Origin: Rhodoferax sp.
Lineage (GTDB): Bacteria; Pseudomonadota; Gammaproteobacteria; Burkholderiales; Burkholderiaceae_C
Assembly (NCBI GenBank): GCA_031291295.1
Contig: JARLJI010000260.1
Location: 186,001-250,000, forward strand
Length of the DNA: 64,000 bases
Reading direction: 5' to 3'
Below, piece after piece: positions 54,047 through 62,037 of the stretch. How positions within the stretch are numbered: the stretch's first letter is position 1; each line of letters begins with the position of its first letter. The notes beneath the pieces are model-generated. The model saw nothing but the letters and a program-made list of their open reading frames with translations. It did not search any database and was not told the DNA's origin. Position numbers and translations under genes: made by a program.

Positions 54047-54427
54047 ATGCCATCCACTATTCAGAAACTCCCTTTGACGCTTGCGCTCATCGCGGCCTTG
54101 ACCCTCATTGCCCATTCGTCGACACGGGCGCAAACCAGCCCGGCGCGTGGCAGCCTGCAGAGCACCAACGACATGCCCCTTGCCGACTACCTGGGCCTGT
54201 TGCAGCAAATCGCGCCCGCCGCTGAAGAAGGTACAAAAGCCTATCTCGCCGCCTTCCACCAGCGTTGCGGGCGCACCTTAAGCACGGTTGAATTGCGCCG
54301 GGCCATAACGCGGGGCGAGGGAGACCCTGTGCTGATGGGTTTGATCCGTGCCAGCCATCTGAAAGACTCCACCGCACGCGACTATTGGGTCCAGCAGTTG
54401 CGCTGCCCGGACAAGGGGCCGCGATGA
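54047..54427 (+). CDS. Unknown small periplasmic protein within tra operon
   Basis: A 126-residue secreted protein. A signal peptide (LTLALIAALTLIAHSSTRA) is followed by a helical mature part including LADYLGLLQQIAPAAEEGTK and two Cys (FHQRCGRTL and QLRCPDKG) that could form a disulfide. It is not recognised as a classic F-type protein. It overlaps traW by ATGA and follows the signal peptidase gene, so it belongs to the operon. Possible accessory channel factor. Confidence 0.75.
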   Translation: MPSTIQKLPLTLALIAALTLIAHSSTRAQTSPARGSLQSTNDMPLADYLGLLQQIAPAAEEGTKAYLAAFHQRCGRTLSTVELRRAITRGEGDPVLMGLIRASHLKDSTARDYWVQQLRCPDKGPR

Positions 54428-55065
54428 GCCCACGCCTTGTTTTTAACCTTCTGTTGACAGGTCTTGTCATGCTGACCGGCACGTCCTGGGCCTACGCCAC
54501 TGACCTCGGCGTCATCGGCCCAACCTACGAGATCAGCGAACCGCACCTGCTCAAGATGATTCAGCAACGCCTGCGCGAGAAGGAACGCACGGGCGAACTC
54601 AAACGCCTGGAGGAGGAGGCCAAGGCGCGCGGCGTTGAGGCCGTCACCAACCCGCAGCCCGTCGCAGGCATCCGTACGACCGAAACCGCACGGACCTTTT
54701 ATGTCGACCCAAGCTTCACGATGGACCGCAACATCCTGGACGCCCAGGGCCGACTGCTGTTTCCCGCAGGCACACGCAAAAATCCGCTGGAGATCGTGTC
54801 GCTGTCCAAACACCTGCTGTTCTTTGACGCACGCGACCGTCGGCAGGTCAACCGGGCGCGTGAATTGCTGGCCACCTACCAGGGTCGGGTCAAGCCCATC
54901 CTGACCGGAGGCTCCTACCTGGACCTCATGAAATCCTGGCGTATCCCCGTCTATTACGACCAGCAGGGTTTGCTGACACGGCGCTTCGGCATCCACCAGG
55001 TGCCAGCCCTGGTCTCCCAGGATGGTCAGCGACTGCGCATCGACGAACTGGAGATCACGAAATGA
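54424..55065 (+). CDS. traW: TraW, pilus assembly protein
   Basis: A 213-residue periplasmic protein with a signal peptide (LLLTGLVMLTGTSWAYA). LGVIGPTYEISEPHLLKMI is the characteristic TraW start, and LFFDARDRRQVNRARELLA with IPVYYDQQGLLTRRFGI lies in the C-terminal half. It is needed for F-type pilus assembly along with TraU and TrbC. It overlaps traU by ATGA. Confidence 0.93.
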   Translation: MSPRLVFNLLLTGLVMLTGTSWAYATDLGVIGPTYEISEPHLLKMIQQRLREKERTGELKRLEEEAKARGVEAVTNPQPVAGIRTTETARTFYVDPSFTMDRNILDAQGRLLFPAGTRKNPLEIVSLSKHLLFFDARDRRQVNRARELLATYQGRVKPILTGGSYLDLMKSWRIPVYYDQQGLLTRRFGIHQVPALVSQDGQRLRIDELEITK

Positions 55066-56096
55066 ATCGGCGGCTTCACCGGATTGCGCTTGCGCTCGCA
55101 TCCGTGCTCATCCTGATCTTGGGCGTGCCACCGATCCCCGCACTGGCCGCTGGCATCGCCACCTGCACCGGCAAATTCCCGAACCGGATCACCGACATCT
55201 GCTGGTCCTGCTTCCTGCCGTTCAGCATCGGCAGCACGCGCATTGCCAACTTCGGCGACCAGGAGGACATCGACAACACCGGCAGCCCGGTGTGCAGCTG
55301 CGGGGTCAATCCGGTGATCGGTCTGTCCATCGGCTTCTGGGAGCCGGCACGGCACGTCGAGGCAGTGCGCAAGCCCTTTTGCCTGACCTCGCTGGGCGGC
55401 ATCAACCTCGATCCAGGGATTCCGGCCCCCGAAGCAGCCCGGTTCACAAGGTCCGAGGGGGATGGCGACGGGGGCAGTTTTTACCAGGCGCATTACTACA
55501 CCAACCCCGTGATGTACTGGCTGGAGGTGGTGGCGGATTTCCCATGCCTTGAGAGGGGATCGTTTGATCTGACCTACCTCACCGAGGTCGATCCGCTCTG
55601 GAACGACGATGAGCTGACCTTGATCCTGAATCCCGATGCGGTGCTGTTCGCCAATCCGGTCGCCATTGCCGCCTGCGCCGCCGACTGCGTGGCCGCGTCC
55701 CTGGGCTTTGGCATCCGCGACATGTTCTGGTGCGCGGGCTGCCAGGGTGGCCTCTACCCGCTCGACGGCCACGTGCCCTACCACCTGGGTGGCGTGCGCA
55801 CCGCCGCCCTCATGGCCCAGCGGCTGACCGCCAAGCTGCACCGCGAACTCGTCTCGTGGGGTTGGCATGGACGCGCCGGCCTGTGCGGGCCCTACTTCCT
55901 GCCAGTGATGGACAAGACCGCCTACAAGACCCAGCTCACCTACCCCATCCCGGCCACCGAGAAGGATGGCGGACGCTGCTGCCAGCCCTTCGGGCGCACC
56001 ACCGTCATCTGGGGCGCTGGCAAGGAATACCCGGTCATGGGCGAAGACTTCGCATTCATGTTGTTCAGAAAAAGGAACTGCTGTGTTGGCTTCTGA
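55062..56096 (+). CDS. traU: TraU, mating-pair stabilisation/DNA transfer protein
   Basis: A 344-residue periplasmic protein with many Cys. A signal peptide ends PALA. The mature part begins CTGKFPNRITDICWSCFLP and includes CSCGVNPVIGLSIGFWEP, MFWCAGCQGGLYPL and GRCCQPFGRTTVIWG, the conserved TraU Cys pattern. DsbC in the same operon probably assists its disulfides. The end overlaps the trbC start by 14 bases. Confidence 0.94.
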   Translation: MNRRLHRIALALASVLILILGVPPIPALAAGIATCTGKFPNRITDICWSCFLPFSIGSTRIANFGDQEDIDNTGSPVCSCGVNPVIGLSIGFWEPARHVEAVRKPFCLTSLGGINLDPGIPAPEAARFTRSEGDGDGGSFYQAHYYTNPVMYWLEVVADFPCLERGSFDLTYLTEVDPLWNDDELTLILNPDAVLFANPVAIAACAADCVAASLGFGIRDMFWCAGCQGGLYPLDGHVPYHLGGVRTAALMAQRLTAKLHRELVSWGWHGRAGLCGPYFLPVMDKTAYKTQLTYPIPATEKDGGRCCQPFGRTTVIWGAGKEYPVMGEDFAFMLFRKRNCCVGF

Positions 56097-56868
56097 TCCT
56101 TTCATCCGGCCCTTCATGCGTATTTCGCTGGCCCTCACTGCCCTGCTCTTGAGCAGCGCCCCCAGCATGGGCACCGCCTGGGCCCAATCTGCACCCGTCA
56201 TCACGGAGGCAGACCTGGAGCGCGCCCGCCGCGAGCAACCCAACATCACGGACCAGGACATGGCACGAGCCCAGCAGAAATACCGCACGCCGAGCGATGC
56301 CGAGCTGAGCGCGGTGCCCGTACCGATGCAACCGATCATCGACGCCCTGCCCCAACCCAAAACCAATACACCTATTGACCTGGAAGCCCTGGCCAAAGGT
56401 TACAGCGCACAGTCAGATGCCATGGCACAGGCGCAGGGATTCGCGACAGGACCAGGCCTTTTCGTGTTCATCAGCCTGTCCATGCCGCAGGCCACACTCC
56501 AGCGCCTGGTCGACCAGGCGGCGCGCGCTCAAGCCTCCGTGTTCATTCGGGGGCTTGCGGGTGGCTCACTGCGAACCACAGTGGCCCAGGTGCAAGGCCT
56601 GATTGGCCAGCACCAGGTTGCCATCCAGATCGATCCGCAGGCCTTTGATCGCTTCGCGATCGAGCGGGTACCGAGCTTTGTACTGGTGCGTGACGGCACG
56701 CGCCCGGTCTCCTGTGCCAGCGGCACCTGCGCGCCACCCGAAGGCTTTTTGCGCACCACGGGTGATGTCAGCCTCGACTACGCGCTCGAACACATGCAGC
56801 GCAGAGCTCCACAATTCGCCAGGGACGCTACTGGATTCCTACGACGCATCAAGGGACAGGGGAACTGA
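56083..56868 (+). CDS. trbC: TrbC, F-type pilus assembly protein
   Basis: A 261-residue periplasmic protein. I chose the GTG at 56083 since AAGGA lies 7 bases ahead; an internal ATG at 56116 also precedes the signal peptide (ISLALTALLLSSAPSMGTAWA). The conserved part is GLFVFISLSMPQATLQRLV and VAIQIDPQAFDRFAIERVPSFVL, a thioredoxin-like fold without the active-site CxxC. It acts with TraW in F-type systems. Confidence 0.9.
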   Translation: MLASDPFIRPFMRISLALTALLLSSAPSMGTAWAQSAPVITEADLERARREQPNITDQDMARAQQKYRTPSDAELSAVPVPMQPIIDALPQPKTNTPIDLEALAKGYSAQSDAMAQAQGFATGPGLFVFISLSMPQATLQRLVDQAARAQASVFIRGLAGGSLRTTVAQVQGLIGQHQVAIQIDPQAFDRFAIERVPSFVLVRDGTRPVSCASGTCAPPEGFLRTTGDVSLDYALEHMQRRAPQFARDATGFLRRIKGQGN

Positions 56869-56869
56869 C

Positions 56870-59281
56870 ATGCGCCGCCATATTCGATCTGCCGTCATCT
56901 GGTTCACCCTGTTTTGCTTCGTCACGACGCAAACTGCTGCACTGGCCCAACCGAACGCAGAAGGCACGGTGGCAGGCCAGGCCGCCAATGCCGTGACCCG
57001 AGGCCAGATCACGACACACCGCGCCACCGAGGTCGTGCCCGGCTACACGACAGCGCCACCCGAATCAGCCTACTACGGTCAGCCGAGCCTGGCCGCTCAA
57101 GCCAACGCCCGGCTCGTCGCCTGCGCCTTGACGCCCAACGACCCGGTCTGCCAAGCGCAGCGCGGCGCGCTGTCCTCTGCCAATACCCCGCGCGATGCCG
57201 TCTCCCCCAATGACCCGGCGGTGCTGGCGGCACGCCGTATAGCGAGCAACCCGGCCACCACGCTGGAAGACATCGCGAGCTACTACAGTGGCTGCCAGGT
57301 CAGCACCGTCGCCACCCCCGCCACCGAAACCCGCGGCTGCCGCCAGTACAGCGGCAGCGCCCAGCAGTCGTGTGCACGCACCTTGAGTGTGTCCGTGGCA
57401 CGAACCGAAAGCTGCACGCCGGGAGATTGGTTCGCGCATGCCGGATCGGACAGCACCGGGCTGGACGTGCAGTGCGTGCCGGATCGGCCAGTTTCGCAGC
57501 AGCATTTCCGCATCACCAGCAACGGTGCGCCGCAGGCCTTCTTCGACATTGACATGACGACGCCGCTGGTGTTTCCGCGCCAGGTGGCCGCGCTGCCTAA
57601 CACGCCGTACGGCTGGGCCGATGGTCCGAACGGCGTTTGGGTTGCCGACAACCAGTGCATCGGCGACGCCTGTCACCTGACAGCCATGGTCGCCAACACG
57701 TACCGGACGATCTGCACCGGCAGTGACGGCGATGCGGGGGACTACAGTTGCACGCAAGTACGCCCCTTCCTGGAGGTCTACGGTGCCTGCCCGATCGGGA
57801 CCCAAAGCGGCAACAACATCCTGACCTGGACCGGCAGCGGCGAGGACTACTCGTCGAGCTACCTGGATGAACCCACCTGCTATGCACCGTCAGCGACGTA
57901 TTCGTCTTACTTTGGTTATGACGTGACGGGCATCTTGCAGAGCACTTACTGGACGGTCTCTTCCCAGCGCCCCATCATCGGCTGGCGCGTCAATCCCGCT
58001 TATGGCCCCGTTCCGCAGTTGACCCTGCGTTACGACCGACCCCGGACTGCTGTGGCTGAAACAGATCAATGGGATGACCAATGCCCAACCCTGAGCCAAG
58101 GAAACGGAACCAGCACCCGCTGCGTGGTGGCCGGTGCGGCGCGCTGTGTCGACGGACCGGCCACCAAGAGCATAGACGGCGTTCCGGTCACACGCGCCTG
58201 CTGGCGCTACGAGACACCGTTGTCCTGTCCGCAGGGCGCCGGCTCCAACGAGTGCTCCCCCCTGATTGCGGCAGGATGCACGCCGGCCAGCACAACCTGT
58301 CGCCAGATAAACGCAACCACGGGTGTCTGTGAGGTGACCGAGAACAGCTACACCTGCCCGGTGGCACCAGGCACCAACGTGACAGCAAGCAACTGCCCCG
58401 CCAACGTGTTCTGCCTCGCGGGGAGTTGCTTCAACACCAGCTATACGAACGACAGCGACTTCGCCCGCTCCATGTCTTTCATGGAAGCCGCACGGGAAGC
58501 GGGCGTCTACCTGGACACCAACAACATGCAGGTGTTCAAGGGCGAGGCCAACAGTTGCCGGGACCGGCTGTTCACGAACTGCTGCGCGGCAGACGCGTCT
58601 GGCACGGGCATGAGCAACCAGAGCCTGTTCGGTACCGGCTCCCGACTGGTATACGACGTTCTGATGAATTCGGAGAACCGAGAGTTTCTCTACCAAGGGC
58701 TTTCTGCCCTGCTCACCAGCGGCGGGTTCAGCGGTTCGTTCACCAGCTATGGCGTCACGGTAGCCGTCAACGGCACCGCCCTGCCCGCTGGTTCTGCGGT
58801 GATGTATTCGGGAGAGAGCATGGTGATCGCCTTTGATCCCTGGTCGCTGGCCATCGCCGTCGTGATTTACGTCGTCATGTCAATGATGTCCTGCAACGAA
58901 AACGAAGGAAAGCTCGCGATGAAGGAAGGTGCGGGCCTGTGCCACAGCATTGGCAGCTACTGCTCCTCCTGCATCCGCATCTTCGGCTACTGCGTCTCGT
59001 GCATCGAGAACACCACCGGCAAATGCTGCTTCAACAGCAAGCTGGCCCGGATCATCAATGAACAGGGACGCCAGCAGTTCGGCAAGGGCTGGGGCAGTGC
59101 CGAGGGCCCCGAGTGTTCCGGCTTCTCGATCGCCCAGTTGCAAAGCATGGATTTTTCTGCGATGGACTTGACTGAGTTCTATGCGTCCATCGTGCCCAAA
59201 CTGCCCAACGTGAATGCCCTCCAGAGCGGCAACGCCAGTCGGGCCAGCAACTGCTACTACGGTCAGGGGAAATGCCAATGA
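56870..59281 (+). CDS. traN: TraN, mating-pair stabilisation protein
   Basis: An 803-residue Cys-rich outer-membrane protein. A signal peptide ends AALA. The central part is Cys-rich and variable, as expected for the receptor-contact region (CGCRQYSGSAQQSCART-type segments). The conserved C-terminal TraN domain includes SFMEAAREAGVYLDT, CRDRLFTNCCAAD, GSYCSSCIRIFGYCVSC and TGKCCFNSKLARII. It stabilises donor-recipient contact. Near its end the sequence has AMDLTEFYASIVP. It overlaps the next small gene by 4 bases. Confidence 0.93.
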   Translation: MRRHIRSAVIWFTLFCFVTTQTAALAQPNAEGTVAGQAANAVTRGQITTHRATEVVPGYTTAPPESAYYGQPSLAAQANARLVACALTPNDPVCQAQRGALSSANTPRDAVSPNDPAVLAARRIASNPATTLEDIASYYSGCQVSTVATPATETRGCRQYSGSAQQSCARTLSVSVARTESCTPGDWFAHAGSDSTGLDVQCVPDRPVSQQHFRITSNGAPQAFFDIDMTTPLVFPRQVAALPNTPYGWADGPNGVWVADNQCIGDACHLTAMVANTYRTICTGSDGDAGDYSCTQVRPFLEVYGACPIGTQSGNNILTWTGSGEDYSSSYLDEPTCYAPSATYSSYFGYDVTGILQSTYWTVSSQRPIIGWRVNPAYGPVPQLTLRYDRPRTAVAETDQWDDQCPTLSQGNGTSTRCVVAGAARCVDGPATKSIDGVPVTRACWRYETPLSCPQGAGSNECSPLIAAGCTPASTTCRQINATTGVCEVTENSYTCPVAPGTNVTASNCPANVFCLAGSCFNTSYTNDSDFARSMSFMEAAREAGVYLDTNNMQVFKGEANSCRDRLFTNCCAADASGTGMSNQSLFGTGSRLVYDVLMNSENREFLYQGLSALLTSGGFSGSFTSYGVTVAVNGTALPAGSAVMYSGESMVIAFDPWSLAIAVVIYVVMSMMSCNENEGKLAMKEGAGLCHSIGSYCSSCIRIFGYCVSCIENTTGKCCFNSKLARIINEQGRQQFGKGWGSAEGPECSGFSIAQLQSMDFSAMDLTEFYASIVPKLPNVNALQSGNASRASNCYYGQGKCQ

Positions 59282-59667
59282 AGCTACCAATGCTCCTAAT
59301 CGTCATCGCAGCCGCCATGCCAGCGTTTGCCGATGAATCTTCAAACGTGTACTTACCCCCACGCACGGCCGTCCCAGATGCCCGACCGGTGCTGCTGGCC
59401 GCGATTCAGGCCAGCAACGGCGAAGCACATGGCGTGCTGACCGGGGACATCGCCAATGCGATCAGCCAGCGTTTCGGGGCCACCTCACCGATCTTCATCG
59501 ACGTCACCACCGAACGCCGCTACCAGCAGCCAGGCTGCAGTCGGCTCAAGGTGTCGTTCTGGCAGGACGGCGTGCTGCTGCCCGGTGCCAAGGCACCGCG
59601 CAAACAGACGATGGAATTTGGCATCAACTACTGCCTCGACGGCTTGCCGCCGAAGTCGCTGCTGTGA
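59278..59667 (+). CDS. Unknown small secreted protein between traN and traF
   Basis: A 129-residue protein with a signal peptide (LPMLLIVIAAAMPAFA). The mature part includes ISQRFGATSPIFIDVTTERR and two Cys (QPGCSRLKV and INYCLDG) that could pair. AGGGGA lies 7 bases before this ATG. It is not recognised. The position between traN and traF suggests a periplasmic accessory of the transfer apparatus. Confidence 0.75.
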   Translation: MKLPMLLIVIAAAMPAFADESSNVYLPPRTAVPDARPVLLAAIQASNGEAHGVLTGDIANAISQRFGATSPIFIDVTTERRYQQPGCSRLKVSFWQDGVLLPGAKAPRKQTMEFGINYCLDGLPPKSLL

Positions 59668-59677
59668 AGGGAGCGTC

Positions 59678-60556
59678 ATGACGTACCGGCACACTCACCC
59701 AACCCTTGCCCCGCTAAAGCGGATGACTTTGACCGTCCTGATCATGCTGGGTACCTTGACCGCCAGCGCCCAGGACGGCCCGCGACGCTATTGGTCGGAC
59801 ACCTGGCGCGGTTGGCACTTCTACGAAGACCCATCGCCAGACATTGAAGTCAAGCCCGCGACGTCACCCAAAACCGCGATCCCGGCAGTACCGACCCCGC
59901 TGCCCAAGGCACCCGAACTGGCAGCGTTCGAACGCCTGCAAAAAGCCGTGGAGGAGACCCGCAACATCGCCATCATGCAGCCGACCGAAGCCAATGTGCG
60001 CCGCTACATGGAACTCGAATCCCAGGTGGTCGAACGGGCGTCGTATTTCGCAGACGTGGCCCAACGCGTGGCTTGGGCCACGCCGGAGCTGGATCCAACC
60101 CTGCAAGGTCGCCCGGTCGGGGCGAAGGCGCTGGAGGTGTTCGAGCAGCAGCAGCTGGCGGATCGCTCCCGTTCCATCGCCGACTTGGGCCTGGATCATG
60201 TGCTGTTCTTTTTCTACCGCGCCGACTGCCCCTACTGCCACGCGTTCGCACCCACGCTGCAGGCCTTTCAGACACGTCACGGCATCAAGGTCGTGGCCAT
60301 TGGGGTCGATGGCGGACCGATGCCGGGTTTTCCGGACGCGCGCGCCGACAACGGCATTGCCACGACCCTGAAGGTGACCCAGGTCCCGGCCGTGTTCCTG
60401 GCCCAGCCCTTTACCGGAAAGATCACGCCGATTGGTTTTGGCGTGCTGTCCGAAGCGCAATTGCTGGAGCGCATCGCACTGGTTTCGACACCACAGGCCG
60501 ATGCCATGCTGCCCGGCGCCTCCAGCCAGATTGGCCGTCAGTCTGTCTATCCGTAG
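59678..60556 (+). CDS. traF: TraF, thioredoxin-like pilus assembly protein
   Basis: A 292-residue periplasmic protein. A signal peptide ends ASA. The N-terminal GWHFYEDP is the usual TraF box. A thioredoxin fold follows, with CPYC in YRADCPYCHAFAPTL, so unlike F-plasmid TraF it keeps a full redox motif; cis-Pro is in VTQVPAVFL. It acts in F-type pilus assembly and may work with DsbC. GAAGGGAG precedes the ATG. Confidence 0.93.
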   Translation: MTYRHTHPTLAPLKRMTLTVLIMLGTLTASAQDGPRRYWSDTWRGWHFYEDPSPDIEVKPATSPKTAIPAVPTPLPKAPELAAFERLQKAVEETRNIAIMQPTEANVRRYMELESQVVERASYFADVAQRVAWATPELDPTLQGRPVGAKALEVFEQQQLADRSRSIADLGLDHVLFFFYRADCPYCHAFAPTLQAFQTRHGIKVVAIGVDGGPMPGFPDARADNGIATTLKVTQVPAVFLAQPFTGKITPIGFGVLSEAQLLERIALVSTPQADAMLPGASSQIGRQSVYP

Positions 60557-60565
60557 GAGTCCGCC

Positions 60566-62017
60566 ATGACCCGTACCCTGTTCCAAAAAACTGGCGCCTC
60601 TGCCGTCGCCCTTACCCTGGCGGCTGTCACCGTATTCGTTCCGTGTCCGCTACTTGCCGGTGACCTCAATGCCGAGGTGAACACCATGTTCAACAACTTG
60701 GGGGCCATCGGCAACTACACCGCGCCGGGGGCCTTTCGCGGCCAGACCTTCAACACCTATACCGGTGGCAACCTGATGATGCGCTCCCCCAACAAGGTCT
60801 ACCAACTGGCTGCCATCCAGTTTCCCAGCGCCAAGGCCGGTTGCGGCGGCATCGACGTGTTTGGCGGCAGCTTCAGCCACATCTCCGCCACCGAGTTCAA
60901 GAACATGCTCAAAAACATCACGGCTGCCTTGCCCGGCATTGCCTTCCAATTGGCACTGGAGGCGGTGTCACCCCTGCTCGGCGGGTTAACCAAATGGGCG
61001 AAAGGCTTGGAGACCTGGATCAACAACGCCCGCATCAACTCCTGCGAAACCGCCAAGGCCATCGTCAGCACCGCCGCTGAGGCGACCGGCTACAGCTCGC
61101 AGGAGACCTGTGCGGACCTGGCCATCGAGATGGGACTGGAGAGCGACCGGGATTCGGCGCGGCGGCGCTGCTCTACCGACCGAGCCAGTATTTTGGCGTC
61201 AGCCCGGTCGTCGGGTGACGCCAATATCCGCAACAAGGCACCCTTCGTCGGCAACCTGACCTGGAAGGCGCTGCAGTACACCGGTGCCTACCTGGATGAT
61301 CAGGAACGTGAACTGATCATGAGCCTGGTCGGCACCGTGATCTTCTACCCGGAAGATGCCAACCGGGACCCGGAACCGATCGCGCCCACTCTCACCTCCA
61401 TCAGCCAGTTGCTCTACGGACAGGCTGCAGGCACCGGCACAGACGTCGTGCAACACCTGCTGCGTTGCAACGACTACACCAACTGCGATGCGGTGACCTT
61501 GAACACCGGCTACACCCACACCCCGTTCACGGCGAAGGTGGAAACCATGATGCGGTCCATTGCCGACAAGATCGCCACCCGCACGGCCATTCCCAACAAC
61601 TCGCCCGAGGTCGGCTTCGTCAACCAGACCACCGAGCCGGTCTACAAGATGCTGTCCATTGGCGCCACCATTCCCGGGTCGGGTCTTTCGGACAGCCTGA
61701 TCGGCCAGTACCGGGATGTCATCGCCGCCGACTACGCCTATGTCTTTCTGGAACGCAATCTGCGGCTCGGCATGGCCGCGCTGGACAAGGACTACACCCT
61801 GCAACAGAGCCAGCGTGAGCGGGCCAACCATATCCGCCAACGCGCCCAGGCCATGTTACTGCAGCTGTCGCAAGAGAAAAACCTGCTGTACCAGAAGGTG
61901 GGTTCCTTTCGAGCCGTCTCCAGCCATCTGGAACAACTGGAGCGCCAGTTGCGATCCAGCATGCCGCAACATGTGCTGGACATGCTGGGCCAACAGGCAG
62001 CCTACCTCTCCCGCTGA
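60566..62017 (+). CDS. traH: TraH, pilus assembly protein
   Basis: A 483-residue periplasmic/outer-membrane protein. A signal peptide ends LLAG. GGNLMMRSPNKVYQLAAI and GCGGIDVFGGSFSHISATEF are the TraH hallmarks; INSCETAKAIVS follows. A C-terminal coiled-coil (about 400-470) is predicted by heptad-like Leu/Gln spacing. It works with TraF and TraG N-terminal domain in pilus assembly. GTAGGAG-like sequence precedes the ATG. Confidence 0.94.
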   Translation: MTRTLFQKTGASAVALTLAAVTVFVPCPLLAGDLNAEVNTMFNNLGAIGNYTAPGAFRGQTFNTYTGGNLMMRSPNKVYQLAAIQFPSAKAGCGGIDVFGGSFSHISATEFKNMLKNITAALPGIAFQLALEAVSPLLGGLTKWAKGLETWINNARINSCETAKAIVSTAAEATGYSSQETCADLAIEMGLESDRDSARRRCSTDRASILASARSSGDANIRNKAPFVGNLTWKALQYTGAYLDDQERELIMSLVGTVIFYPEDANRDPEPIAPTLTSISQLLYGQAAGTGTDVVQHLLRCNDYTNCDAVTLNTGYTHTPFTAKVETMMRSIADKIATRTAIPNNSPEVGFVNQTTEPVYKMLSIGATIPGSGLSDSLIGQYRDVIAADYAYVFLERNLRLGMAALDKDYTLQQSQRERANHIRQRAQAMLLQLSQEKNLLYQKVGSFRAVSSHLEQLERQLRSSMPQHVLDMLGQQAAYLSR

Positions 62018-62037
62018 CAGATATCGAGAACGCCATC

